Positions 52,790 to 62,600 of a DNA stretch of 64,000 nucleotides are shown in pieces. The stretch comes from JADJGC01 sp964576925. Its GTDB lineage: Bacteria; Zixibacteria; MSB-5A5; CAIYYT01. The translations under genes were made by a program, and so were the position numbers. The notes beneath the pieces are model-generated. The model saw nothing but the letters and a program-made list of their open reading frames with translations. It searched no databases and was not told the origin of the DNA. How positions within the stretch are numbered: position 1 is the first letter of the stretch; every line of letters starts with the position of its first letter. Location: positions 1 to 64,000 of the forward strand of contig CAZNWJ010000003.1 in the NCBI GenBank assembly GCA_964576925.1, read 5' to 3'.

Positions 52790-54733
52790 TCATTTGACGA
52801 GTTCGACGACGAATCGGTCGCTGCCGGCGTTGGCGATTTTTTCGTAGGTTTCACGCAGGGCAGCGTATTCGCCAGGGGTAAAAAGACTCTTGTCGATAAT
52901 GATCTGTGCCATAACGCGCGCCTGATTACCAGCCCGGAGCGTCAAGCGCGAATAGGAGAGACCCTTGATGCCGGCGCTGACATTCTCCGGAACAATGCTG
53001 ATGACCAGAGAGTCGCCGGGCAGGAGTTCGACATTTTCGGACAGATAGAATGGGTAGGCGAAGTCGACTGGGAAGAAGCGGGACTTGCGGACGAATGGAT
53101 TGTTCTTAATCGAGAAGACCAGCGGTTCGCCGGCAAGATTGTTGTCGATTACGTCGCAATAGTTGGCAAGGCGGAAGACCATATCGATACCGACCGAGTC
53201 TTCACCCGGAACTTCGGTGAAGGAGTAGTCAATGAGCTCGAAATTCTGCTCGTCATCCTCGATCAAGGTCTCTTCGACTTTTTCAGATTCCGGCGTGGAG
53301 ACGAGGAGTTCCTTGTAATTGCTCAGCAAGTGGCCCATGATCATAACATGGGTCGAGCAGGTGGCGCTGCCGTCGCTTGAAAGCGCCATGCGATTATGCA
53401 CAACGAGGGCGCTGGGGCGATCGGGAGCCGTAATCTTGATCGGCTGCGAGTTTTCGCCGCTGATCAGCAGGCCGCCGGTGACAAGATCATCGGGCGGGAG
53501 ATAAGGAAACGGCACCCAGCGTTCGCCGGCGTCCATCAAGAACACGCGACTGCCAACGTCGGCGAGGCAGATCAGATGATTGAGCTGGCGGATGTCGTGG
53601 ACGGCGGGATTGAAGAGGGCGTAGGAGCGCGTACCGATGAGGACGGGGTTAGCCTTGATGCCGCAGCAGCGGAGCAGCGCAACCAGCAGGAGATTCTTGC
53701 CCTGCGCGGTGCCGTTGCGGTCGGCGAGAATCTTCTCGATCGGCGCGGGCGCGAGGGAGTAAGTCTCGGGATCATCGACAGTCTGTATCTCAAGACGGAC
53801 GAAGTCGTAGAGCTTTTCCATGCTCGCGATCGCATCGGTTGACCCGACGGTGAGTTCCTGAGCAGTCTTCTTGACATCCTTGTCGGAATCCAGCGAAGGC
53901 CGGAGGAAACTCTCGTCGATGAAGTCCGCGAGGCTGGCCCAGTCCTTGATAAACGAGAGGTTATTGTAAGCGTCCTTGAACGAGACCAATTGGAAAAAGA
54001 GTGCGGCGCGATAACTGTTGATGGCAGCCATGTATGGTTCAGACTCGACGGGGTAGATATTCTCGAGTTTCCAGGAGAACTTCACGGGTCCCGAGCCGAG
54101 CAGGCTGGATTCCTCACGGACGGGCTTCTGAAACTCCAACGGGACATTGTGGGTGACTGCCGTGTAGTTCAGTCCGGGGTGCACAATCGCCGTGAATTGT
54201 GACTTGTAGGTGTAGAGCGAGCTTTGGAAGTACCACGGTTCGAGGAAGCCGAAGTCCTGGCTGACGACATCGTACTTGTACTCGACGATGCAGCCGTCCT
54301 CAACGGCGGGGAAAGTGAACGTGAAGACCTCGCGATTTTTGCCAAGCTTTTTGACGAAGGTCTCCTTCTTGGAGATCTTGAATTTCTTGTTGTCCGGCAG
54401 GATGGTGGTAGCTTCAAAGTTGCGCAGGTCGTCTTTGCCAAAGGTGGGTATCTCCACCGAGATGGCCTGATCGGCGCCGGCCTTAGTGAAAATGCGGGCC
54501 CGCACGTGGCGCGAGAATCGGATGACGTTGCCTTTGTAAGGTTGCTCAATCTCGAGTTCACCCACATCAAAGATGACGGCAGCGGCTGCCTCGGGGAAAG
54601 CGGCCGGCGGGGTGAGCGCCCATTCCTCGGGTGTTACCTTGCCCCACTTGGGTTTGTCTTCCGCGCGAGTCGTACCGGTAGTCAGAACAAAACACAGGCC
54701 AAGCAGGCAGAGAACACGAAATGGGATGTACAT
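52790..54733 (-). CDS. exported DUF3857 protein with degenerate transglutaminase domain
   Basis: The 647-aa protein is the first gene of the three-paralogue operon, with AAAGGAGG before its ATG. The signal peptide is MYIPFRVLCLLGLCFVLTTG. A DUF3857 domain is followed by a transglutaminase-like fold in which the Cys motif reads GTAQGKN (341-347; Ala343 at the Cys position), while His386 (QLNHLIC) and Asp401 (FLMDAGERWVPFP) remain. It is much closer to the middle paralogue than to the third (shared FPAVEDGCIVE, HPGLNYTAVT-like and RWVPFP segments). Confidence 0.8.
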   Translation of the reverse strand: MYIPFRVLCLLGLCFVLTTGTTRAEDKPKWGKVTPEEWALTPPAAFPEAAAAVIFDVGELEIEQPYKGNVIRFSRHVRARIFTKAGADQAISVEIPTFGKDDLRNFEATTILPDNKKFKISKKETFVKKLGKNREVFTFTFPAVEDGCIVEYKYDVVSQDFGFLEPWYFQSSLYTYKSQFTAIVHPGLNYTAVTHNVPLEFQKPVREESSLLGSGPVKFSWKLENIYPVESEPYMAAINSYRAALFFQLVSFKDAYNNLSFIKDWASLADFIDESFLRPSLDSDKDVKKTAQELTVGSTDAIASMEKLYDFVRLEIQTVDDPETYSLAPAPIEKILADRNGTAQGKNLLLVALLRCCGIKANPVLIGTRSYALFNPAVHDIRQLNHLICLADVGSRVFLMDAGERWVPFPYLPPDDLVTGGLLISGENSQPIKITAPDRPSALVVHNRMALSSDGSATCSTHVMIMGHLLSNYKELLVSTPESEKVEETLIEDDEQNFELIDYSFTEVPGEDSVGIDMVFRLANYCDVIDNNLAGEPLVFSIKNNPFVRKSRFFPVDFAYPFYLSENVELLPGDSLVISIVPENVSAGIKGLSYSRLTLRAGNQARVMAQIIIDKSLFTPGEYAALRETYEKIANAGSDRFVVELVK

Positions 54734-54927
54734 AATCCCTCCTTTGCGATTAGAGAAAGTACGCGAGTGCGAGAATCGAATTCAGAGACGCGCGCCGCAT
54801 AAGTCTTTCCATTCCCCTCAAATAGCAGTTAGCCGTTTATAAAATGGCAGTTTTAATCCGGGATGTCAAATTGAATGTGGACGAAGAATGGGTTTCGAGG
54901 AAAGGCGGATTTGAATCGAGCGTTCAG

Positions 54928-55536
54928 ACCCTCACGCCCGACCCCTCTCCCAGAGGGAGAGGGGAGAAACGAACAGGTAGGACAGACATTCCGAGGCTGT
55001 CCCATAAGTACCGAAACCGGTAGTTGCGGCGGTTCTTGATTTCGCGCGTTCATTCGAAAGTCGCTGGTAACCTGAGTATTCCAGCGCGAAATTGTGAACC
55101 GCCGCGTTTTGATTTCTGCCTCATTTAAGCTTATGAGACAGCCTCTTCCTGTCTGTCGGCTAGGCGGATGAAGAGCGCGTCAGGTCGCTCGACTCGGCGC
55201 TTAGAGGTACCGCGTAGAACGGATGTCGCGAGCGCCTCGACGGAAGACCTGACGCAGCGGGCAATGGGGAGGCAGAATGGGTTTCCAGGGAAGGCGGATT
55301 TGAATCGAGCGTTCAGCCCTCACCCCCGGCTCCTCTCCCAGAGGGAGAGGGGAGAAACGAATCGGTGGGGCAGACATTCTTGTCTGTTGGCTGGGTGGGT
55401 GAAGAGCGCGTCAGGTCGCACGACTCGGCGCGTAGAGGTACCGCGACGACCGGCTGTTGTGTGCGCCTCGACGGAAGACCTGACGCAACGGGCAGTGATG
55501 AGTACAACCCCCTTGCCCCCTTTGCTAAGGGGGAAT
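54928..55536. repeat. composite repeat block
   Basis: No gene is seen from 54734 to 55660. Two successive copies of a compound repeat are present: CCTCACxCCC...GAGGGAGAGGGG hairpin, GACATTC/TGTCTG segment, then a CGTCAGGTC...GACCTGACG hairpin (55178-55254 and 55409-55485). The first copy carries a 153-bp insertion; the second is uninterrupted. The CCCCCTTTGCTAAGGGGG hairpin repeat closes the block (55503-55536). Confidence 0.8.
54993..55145. mobile_element. 153-bp MITE-like element with GAGGCTGTCCCATAAG ends
   Basis: Same length and orientation as the copy at 16242, flanked by TTCC on both sides (54989-54992, 55146-55149). The empty form of the target (ACATTCCTGTCTG) is at about 57098. The core REP-like hairpin is at 55023-55105. 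Confidence 0.85.
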
Positions 55537-55665
55537 AGACCGTAATCCGAAGCAAGCGATTCATGTAACAAGAATCCGACTGAAGCCGCATCTACAGGGA
55601 GTCTTCAGAGTCGTCGGAATCAGATTGCTCAGTCGGGCTCAGGGTTAGCTCCCTGGCCAAAAGAA

Positions 55666-55689
55666 AACGGCGGCCTTGAGGCCGCCGTT
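55666..55689 (-). terminator. terminator of the AsnRS-like gene
   Basis: Minus-strand stem AACGGCGGCC/GGCCGCCGTT with a 4-nt loop, followed by TTCTTTT, 24 bp after the stop. Confidence 0.85.
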
Positions 55690-55712
55690 CAGTTATGATC
55701 GATCTACGTCAC

Positions 55713-56708
55713 TTACGGAACGAGATATTCCGGTGAGCGGGGGAGTTCAACGGCGGCTTTGATGCTGACGCCATTCTGCTGGGAGGCCAGCACGGACTGG
55801 ACAACACGTTCAAAGCCGATGCCGCAGCCGGCTGATTGTCCTTCGCCGGACGCGAGCACCTGGAAGTACCACTCAAATTGCTTCGGGTCGACGCCGCGTT
55901 CGACGAGGTGGTCGAACATGTAGGATTCCTCGAACTGCTTCTTGCAGACTTCGGCGTTGCCCTCGCGCACGGCTCCGCCGACCGATTCGCCGACGAACGG
56001 CAGCAACAGATCGCAGCAGATCGTTTCATGGCCGCTGCGCTTCATCGAGAAGAATTTGATAACGCCACCCTCGCGCGGTCGCGGATCGGCCGGGTAGTGG
56101 GTAACGAAGGTCGGCAGCGTGTTGAGCGCTGCGCAGAGACCGAGTTCTTCGTTGCTGCCGAGATCGTCGCCGTACTCGAGGAAGTGGCCGTCTTTCTGGA
56201 GGACCTGGACGGCATCGGCGTACTTGATGCGGTTGAACGGCAGGTTGATGTAGTTGGTCAACAGCGGCGAGGGAGAAATCGCGGCGGCGGCCTTGTACAT
56301 CTCCTTAACGACGGCTTCGATGAGATTCATCAGGCCGTCGAGTTCAAAGTCGCGGCCTTCGAATTCGATCAGAGTGAATTCGCAGAGGTGGCGATTGGTG
56401 ACCTTGCGTTCTTGGCGAAACGAGGGGCCGATGGTGAAGACGCGGTTGTGAACGTGCGTGAATGCCTCCAGGTAGAGCTGGCCGGTCTGGCGCAGGAACA
56501 TTGACTGTTCGTTGCCCTGCTCGTTGTACATCGTGACGGGCATGGCATTGGGGAACCACTCACACGAGCCGGTCGCGCCGGTGATGTGAGGCACGTTGAT
56601 TTCGAGAAAGCTGTTCTTTTCAAACCACTGACGGGCGGCGCGCAGCATGTGCGAGCGCAACATCGTGGTGTTGACGAACTGGCCGCTGAGAACCTCGAAA
56701 TGACGCAT
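55713..56708 (-). CDS. free-standing asparaginyl-tRNA synthetase-like catalytic core
   Basis: The protein has 331 aa from ATG 56708 (GGAGG 7 nt upstream). It is a class II synthetase core of the Asp/Asn type: motif 2 FRQE (97-100) and LIEFEGRDFE, QTGQLYLEA, and motif 3 GCGIGFER near 294-301, ending like AsnRS. The N-terminal OB-fold anticodon-binding domain is absent, because translation starts directly at the core. The closest known precedent is the archaeal AsnRS-derived asparagine synthetase (AS-AR), so asparagine synthesis from aspartate is the leading idea. A leader attenuator precedes it. Confidence 0.75.
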   Translation of the reverse strand: MRHFEVLSGQFVNTTMLRSHMLRAARQWFEKNSFLEINVPHITGATGSCEWFPNAMPVTMYNEQGNEQSMFLRQTGQLYLEAFTHVHNRVFTIGPSFRQERKVTNRHLCEFTLIEFEGRDFELDGLMNLIEAVVKEMYKAAAAISPSPLLTNYINLPFNRIKYADAVQVLQKDGHFLEYGDDLGSNEELGLCAALNTLPTFVTHYPADPRPREGGVIKFFSMKRSGHETICCDLLLPFVGESVGGAVREGNAEVCKKQFEESYMFDHLVERGVDPKQFEWYFQVLASGEGQSAGCGIGFERVVQSVLASQQNGVSIKAAVELPRSPEYLVP

Positions 56709-56737
56709 GTTAGACCTCCGCAACTTGGGTAGGGGAT

Positions 56738-56770
56738 ATAAAAAAAGCCACCCGAAATGAATCGGGTGGC
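56738..56770 (-). terminator. leader terminator (attenuator) before the AsnRS-like gene
   Basis: Minus-strand stem GCCACCCGA/TCGGGTGGC with a short loop and TTTTTTTA lies 30 bp before the start codon and downstream of the promoter, so it must be conditionally read through. An upstream GGGTG in the leader (about 56820) could pair with CACCC and act as antiterminator. Confidence 0.8.
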
Positions 56771-56973
56771 AGTAACGCCAATTGAAAGGGGGTGACAATG
56801 GCCTTAGACACCCTGGCCATCGTTGACCCTCGTGCAGGCTGCGCCTGCGTTCATGTGTACAGCGAAGATGATCGTGCTCCTCCTGAGCCTGATTTCGGCG
56901 CAGATTTCCCGACGCCGCGATCGATTTTTTCCTCAGCCCGCCCTGAAAGTTTCGTTCAGGTTCTTAAAGCGGC

Positions 56974-57002
56974 ATGTTAGGGGGCGATGGGGGTTTTGTC
57001 AA
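56974..57002 (-). promoter_or_regulatory. promoter of the AsnRS-like gene
   Basis: On the minus strand, TTGACA (57002-56997), a 17-bp spacer and TAACAT (56979-56974), giving a leader of about 260 nt. An open frame ending TAA near 56815 could encode a short leader peptide, but no normal start codon is well placed. Confidence 0.65.
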
Positions 57003-57039
57003 TAAAAAATTCTGAAAAAATGGATTTTGGGGGTCGATG

Positions 57040-57375
57040 AGACCCTCACCCCCGGCCCCTCTCCCAGAAGGAGAGGGGAGGAATGAACAGGTGGCACAGG
57101 CATTCCTGTCTGCTGGCTAGGTGGGTGATGAACGCGCCAGGTCGCCCGTTTCGACGCGCGAAGGGACAGCGCATATCGAAAGTCGTGAGCGCCGCGACGA
57201 AAGAGGCTGTCTCATAAGCTGTAATTTGGCAGTATTCAAATGGCGGCAGTTCACAATTTCGCGCCGGAAGATACGAAGGATCATAGACTCTCGGAGAAAA
57301 GCGCGAAATCAAGAACTGCCGCAACTCCTCACAATTAAACTTATGAGACAGCCTCGGAAGGCCTGACGCAGCGCG
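57040..57375. repeat. composite repeat block
   Basis: The CCTCACCCCC...GAGAGGGG hairpin, the GGCATTCCTGTCTG segment (uninterrupted here) and a degenerate GCGCCAGGTC...GCCTGACGC hairpin. The last is split by a 153-bp element at 57203-57355. Confidence 0.75.
57203..57355. mobile_element. 153-bp MITE-like element with GAGGCTGTCTCATAAG ends
   Basis: Third full copy, opposite in orientation to the other two, flanked by GAAA (57199-57202) and GGAA (57356-57359). The undisturbed host repeat reads GACGGAAGACCTGACG (55239-55254), so the 4-bp target GGAA (TTCC on the other strand) was duplicated and has one change. Confidence 0.8.
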
Positions 57376-57376
57376 T

Positions 57377-58345
57377 TTAACGGATGACAGTTACGCCTCG
57401 GGCCTCCAGAGTCGGGATTTGCGTGTCGATCGCGGTTTGCGAGAGCGGATTGTTCGTCAGCCAAAGAGAATCAGTCTCGGCAAAGGCCTCGTTGGCAATG
57501 AGCGCGCCGAGATCAGTGACTTGACAACTTGTCAGGTCAAGAAGATGCAAATCGTGGCTGGTTGCCAGGGCAGAGATGTCAGAGATACTGTTAACCCGCA
57601 GCACCAGGGTGATCAAGTACGGCATCTCTGACAGCGGCGAAATGTCGGTGAGATGATTCGCCCCGACTTGAACATGGCGCAATTTCTTGAGCGCTTTCAG
57701 CGGCGACAAGTCGGAAATGTAATTGCCGGACACGAAAGTCAGCAGGATGTTGGGGCACTGCTCGATCCCGGTCAACGAATCGATGGACTGGGAGTTCGCA
57801 TCGAAGAACTGCAGGTTCATAACATCCATGCGCCGAAGTTCGCCGGTCGGCTTGTGCACCATTTGGCGAATCGCGAGTTCGAGATGCGGGTCGGGAAACG
57901 TCACAATTGCGTTATCGAAACAGATCGCCGGACCACAAAAGCTGGGATAAGGGCAATTGCCCGCCTCGTCGCAGGCCAAGAGCCCGAACCAGTATGTTGA
58001 ATCGTGGTCGAGGCCGATGACTTCAAAGGTCTCGGCTGTTCCGGCAACATGCGGGACGGGTTCGCCGACGACCTGGGTGGCGGTCTCCCAGCTATCCCCG
58101 GTTATGCCGTTCAATCGATAGCGAATGTCATAAGTTGCCGCAGCTCCTTGATCGGCATCGTCGCCGGTAGCCGTCCAGGCAAGTGTAACTGAGGAATCTG
58201 AAATGGCGGAAACGTGAAAGTCCATGATATTGTACGGGCCGTTGCCGTCGTCTTCATCGTCACCGCCGCCCTTCTTTGAACATGAGAACAAAAGTGAAAT
58301 CGCCAGCGCGGAAATGGCAATGCGCGCAGCCAAACGTGGAAACAT
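57377..58345 (-). CDS. lipoprotein with fibronectin type III and leucine-rich repeat domains
   Basis: The 322-aa protein has GGGAGGTG before ATG 58345. The signal peptide ends at a lipobox-like LLFSCSK, followed by an acidic/Gly linker. Residues ~40-145: fibronectin type III domain (AISDSSVTLAWTATG ... HDSTYWFGLLACDEAGN). Residues ~150-320: leucine-rich repeats of the internalin type (ISDLSPLKALKKLRHVQVG, LTDISPLSEMPYLITLVL). It is predicted to be a surface or periplasmic binding protein. Confidence 0.8.
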   Translation of the reverse strand: MFPRLAARIAISALAISLLFSCSKKGGGDDEDDGNGPYNIMDFHVSAISDSSVTLAWTATGDDADQGAAATYDIRYRLNGITGDSWETATQVVGEPVPHVAGTAETFEVIGLDHDSTYWFGLLACDEAGNCPYPSFCGPAICFDNAIVTFPDPHLELAIRQMVHKPTGELRRMDVMNLQFFDANSQSIDSLTGIEQCPNILLTFVSGNYISDLSPLKALKKLRHVQVGANHLTDISPLSEMPYLITLVLRVNSISDISALATSHDLHLLDLTSCQVTDLGALIANEAFAETDSLWLTNNPLSQTAIDTQIPTLEARGVTVIR

Positions 58346-58437
58346 CCTGCACCTCCCATAATATAGAGCTATGGGTATATGATAGCTAACGAAGGCGCTG
58401 AGGCAAGGATGATTTTAGCGATCGAATAGGCGCTGCG

Positions 58438-58671
58438 CTAATCGATCAGATAGAAGATCACGCCGAGGATGCCGCTGGCGAGGAAGCAAATGTACCCGAT
58501 AAATGCGACCATGCCGCCTTTGGGCCCGTAGTTGGCACGAGCCTGCGATGGAGTCATGGCGGCGGGAGGACCTTTCTCGCCCTTGTCGGTACGGAAGTTG
58601 AGTGCCCAGAAGAAGCAAACCAAACTTCCGACGAAAGACACGAAATAGAGGGCAAACAGGAACCCTTTCAT
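58438..58671 (-). CDS. small two-helix membrane protein
   Basis: The protein has 77 aa with an excellent ribosome site (AAGGAGG). Two membrane segments (LFALYFVSFVGSLVCFFWAL and MVAFIGYICFLASGILGVIF) are separated by a basic, Pro-rich loop. No family is recognised. The ribosome site and the tight spacing to the tiny gene upstream support it as real. Confidence 0.7.
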   Translation of the reverse strand: MKGFLFALYFVSFVGSLVCFFWALNFRTDKGEKGPPAAMTPSQARANYGPKGGMVAFIGYICFLASGILGVIFYLID

Positions 58672-58683
58672 GACAGAACCTCC

Positions 58684-58791
58684 TTAGTAGACGCGGCCGG
58701 AGTCGTCTTTCTTCTTGCCCATGCGGCCAAAAACATAGCCAAAGAAGAAGCCGAGGCCGAAGATGAGCGCGACAATGATCAGGCGAGACAT
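58684..58791 (-). CDS. tiny single-helix membrane protein
   Basis: The protein has 35 aa: one membrane segment (LIIVALIFGLGFFFGYVFG) followed by a basic tail (RMGKKKDDSGRVY). It lies 12 bp upstream of the 77-aa membrane protein gene on the same strand. No clear ribosome site is seen, so the call rests on composition and context. Confidence 0.45.
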   Translation of the reverse strand: MSRLIIVALIFGLGFFFGYVFGRMGKKKDDSGRVY

Positions 58792-58936
58792 AAAGAAAAT
58801 CAAGTGGAAGGGGGAGGGGCTGTCAACAAGAACTGGAGCGGCGTGGCGGTCGTGAGATCGCCCTATGGCGCAGTTAGGGTCGGGTGCGATGCGGGCCTCG
58901 AGTGATAACCTCAAGCAACGGACGTGTTTAAGTTCA

Positions 58937-58996
58937 GATTGCTTCGTCGCGGGTGGGGGGAGATTCAATAGAGATTCGTTCGCTCCTCGCAATGAC
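58937..58996. repeat. REP-like unit GATTGCTTCGTCGC...CTCCTCGCAATGAC
   Basis: A dispersed repeat whose ends are imperfect inverted copies sharing ATTGC/GCAAT. Other copies are at 1199, 1736, 7088, 7584, 10602 and 16547. Confidence 0.75.
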
Positions 58997-59120
58997 GCCG
59001 CTCCTTAAGTGAAGAGGGGGAACGATTTCTAAAGTGAGCACTCTGAGGCACTCGAAGTTCCATCAGGTGTCACGCTGGAATCCGCAAGCTTGCAGGAAGG
59101 AATCGAAACGAAGCGACCAC

Positions 59121-59203
59121 GCGTCGGTTCACAATTTCGCGCCTCGAAGGGGCTGATTTCGATCTGGCCGGCCACGATGCGCGAAATCAAGAACCGACGC
59201 AAC
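59121..59203. repeat. REP-like hairpin (GCGTCGGTTC form)
   Basis: Arms GCGTCGGTTC (59121-59130) and GAACCGACGC (59191-59200) with the inner GCGCGAAAT segment and the family's fixed internal mismatch. Between here and the promoter at 59440 I see nothing further. Confidence 0.75.
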
Positions 59204-59439
59204 GATTCATAGAACTCCTGGCTCTGTTTAACTCGAAGGAAAGGCAGCTCGTACCTAACCGCTATTGTTATGCAATTGACTGCAAAGAGAATCGCAATAC
59301 AGGTCGAATTGGACTTGAATGTTCATTCCAGCGAACTGATTGGAACTCGCGCAAGGCGCTGTGGTTACAACATTTGGCACATCTTGATAACGTGAATAGA
59401 ATTCGACTTACAGTTGGGCAGGAAAGTTGCAGGAGTCAG

Positions 59440-59468
59440 TTGACAAACCGGCGGGCAATTGGTTAAAT
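59440..59468 (+). promoter_or_regulatory. promoter of the porU gene
   Basis: TTGACA (59440-59445), a 17-bp spacer and TTAAAT (59463-59468), giving a leader of about 185 nt. Confidence 0.7.
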
Positions 59469-59525
59469 TATTCCGTTAGTCCAGTAAGAGGAAAGGACAA
59501 GCAGAGAGGTTTTATCGACCGATAG

Positions 59526-59567
59526 GTAATGAAGAAATTCTGCCCGCAATAGCGGGGGAGACATTAC
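59526..59567 (+). other. possible structured leader element before porU
   Basis: GTAATG (59526-59531) pairs with CATTAC (59562-59567) and encloses a CCCGC/GCGGG hairpin (59543-59556). It lies in the untranslated leader; no known riboswitch class was recognised. Confidence 0.4.
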
Positions 59568-59660
59568 GAATCCATTCCGGTTAAGTCCCGATCAACTTTT
59601 CAGTTGCATTGAAGATCAACGCCGGTATACTCGACAATTCGAGATAGGTCGATAGAACTG

Positions 59661-62600
59661 ATGACGCTTGTTCGCCCAGCCATATTCCTCATCGTCTGCG
59701 CTGCAGTTTTCTATTCCAGTCAAATCCAAGCCAGGGACGCCGCGGCTTCGGTTCTTGGCGCCAGCAGAGAGCGTCTGGGGCTGCGCGTAGTAGCCGACGC
59801 AGCGACACCGCTCACGCAATCAAACTCGACTATTGAGGTTGGGGCGGAGCGCATCTCTGTTCCGATTTCCGACAGCCTGAGCCGGGACGCGTTCGTTGTC
59901 TTCTTCTATTGCCCGAACGGTAACAAACCGCAAATCACAAGTTCGCAAGTCCAAGCCGGATCGAAGCTAACGACGGGGGCTGTGGCGGCTGGAGCCGATG
60001 GTCTTGAACTTATCACTGTGACTGAGCCCGTGCGAATTCGCGGGCGCTGGCTGAGCAAGCTGATCATCGCGGCCGAGATCAGGCAGGCCGACGGCTGGCA
60101 TGATTTGGCGAGCGCTGATCTGCAACTGGCATTTACGGGTGAGCCGGAGGGGTACTTGTCGACAACAAGGGGCCCGCTGGATGACATCATTGACGATCTG
60201 GCAGTCAACGCCGAGGAAGCGGCACGGTGGTGGGGAAAATCAAGCGCTGCTCCCGCGGCAGTCGTTTACAATCCGTTTGCGCAGTCAGCGAATTGGGTAC
60301 GCATCGCGATCGTCGAGGACGGCATCTACCGGCTTACGCGGAATGATCTGTCGAGCGCCGGTGTCAATGTCGGCAGCCTCGATCCGCGGACGTTGCGGAT
60401 GTTCCATTCCGGCGGCAAGCCGTTGCCGAAAGCTGCAGGGGATGCGCGCGATTCGCTGGTCGAAATCGCGATAACCATTCCGGGGGAAGAGGACGGCAGT
60501 TTCGACGCCGCAGACGCGATTTTGTTTTTTGCACAGGGCGGGGACTTCTGGTCGACGGGCTCGAGTACGCAGTACGTGCATCATCCCTACAGCGACCGCA
60601 ATGTTTACTACCTCGCGATCGGCGGGGATTTTCCGGAAGCGGCCAAACGCATGGAAACTATCAGCGGGCAATTGCCAAGTGTGGTCGACACCGTGACGCG
60701 CTACAATGACTACCTGCATTTTGAAGAAGAAGCGCAGTTGGCGAGTTTCTCCGGAGATATCTTCGATTACTACAATTGGTATTGGGGACTGGCGGGCGAC
60801 ATTTCGCTGTTTGTAAATCTGCCGCAACCGGCGTCGCAGTCGGTGAATCGATTTCGCATCGGCACGCGCAGTCCCAATTCGACGAGCCTGCCGGTATTCA
60901 ACCTGACGGTGAACAATTTCTCCATCGAATTGGACTCTGTGAGTAATGGCGGACTGGTGTCGCACTTCACCAGCAATCGGTTCACGCTGGGGCTGAACCA
61001 GATCAATCTCGATTACGTTTTCGGGTCCGGTTATACGGATTATGTGGAGATCGAGCTGGAGCGGACGCTGACCCTGCCGGCGACTGGGCAAATGACGATC
61101 TACGGTCGCAGCGACGGCGCGGCACACAGTTACCGGGTCAACGGCACGTTTGAGTCGCCGCTGTTGCTTGACATCTCCGATCGGCGCGCGCAGCGGATCA
61201 TCAGTCCGGTCGACCAATCCGGTTCCAACCTGTACATTGATTTCGCAGGAAGCGACGAGCAGCAGGCAGTCCTGGCGGTGAGCAATGGCTCCGCGTTCAA
61301 GACGCCGTTTGCTATCGTGGCGACGCAAATCGATGATCTACGCGCGAGTACGAATGGCGCGGATTTTATCATCATCGCGCACGACAATTTTTATGCCAGC
61401 GCTCAGGAGTACGCGAACTATCGCCAAGAACACGATCAGTTGCGCACGCGGGTGGTGCGGATCTCCGATGTGTATGCGCAGTTCGCCGGGGGGCGGGTGG
61501 ATCCGATTGCGATCCGCGATTTTCTGCGGCATGCGCATTTCAACTGGAGCGGGGCCAAGCCGTCTTACTGCCTGCTGGTGGGGGATGGAGTTTATGATTT
61601 CCGCAATAATCTTGGCACGGGCGGCATCAATTACGTGCCGCCGTACGTTGCCCCGGGCGACGAGACGGTTTCAGACGAGAATTTCGTGTATCTCGACGAA
61701 CAATTCGATCTCGACTCCGACGATTCGTATGGCGTCGATCGCGGGGTCGACATGGTGATTGCGCGCTGGGCGGTAAAGTCGACGGCGGAATTCCAGGCGA
61801 TCTTCGACAAGATGAAGAGTTACGACCTCGCCGAGGATGCCGGCAATTGGCGCAATATCCTGACGGTGATCGCGGATGACGAGAATCACCCCGAGTCCGG
61901 TTTCCCGGAGATTTTCCATACCGAGGATAGCGAGGAGCTTGCGAGAGAGATAATTCCCGCGTCCTACGTGCTCGACAAGATTTACGGAATCTCGTACCCG
62001 TACGGCGCGGCGAGCGAGAAGCCCGAGATGCGCGAGGCGATCATTCGCGCGATCAATGACGGGCGGTTGATTGTCAATTACACCGGCCACGGCAACCCGA
62101 ATCTCTGGGCCGATGAACGCATCTTCCGGCGCGTACAGGATATCCCCCGCTTAAACAACGCCGACCGCCTGCCGCTGATCTTCAATGCGTCGTGCTCGAT
62201 CGGATTTTTTGACGACCCGAGTTCGGAAGGGATGGCCGAGGATCTGCTGCGCTATGTCAACGGCGGGGCGGTAGGTACGATCTCTGCGACGCGGCTGGTG
62301 TACTCGCGACCCAACTTTGAGTTCAACAAAGCCGGGATGACGCAACTTCTGGGAGACAAGAACTACACGATCGCGGAAGCGGTTTATGTGACCAAGCTAT
62401 TGCGGCAAGGGATTCCGAGCGTCGGCGACAACGACCGCAAGTATATCTACATTGGTGATCCACTGACACGACTGGCCGTCGCACCGAATGCAATCAACTT
62501 TACCGGCCTGAGTCCGGATTCGCTGGTGGCGCTGACCGTGACGGAGTTGGCCGGTCAAATTGAAGACAAAAACGGCGTGAAGCAAAACGACTTCGCCGGA

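Noticed and set aside
56809..56875. Leader peptide for Asn attenuation
   Set aside because: A short frame follows AGGAGG but begins with ATC and contains only two Asn codons, so peptide-based attenuation is not supported.
60285..61328. 347-aa antisense ORF in porU
   Set aside because: Arg/His-rich shadow of the PorU frame, no ribosome site.
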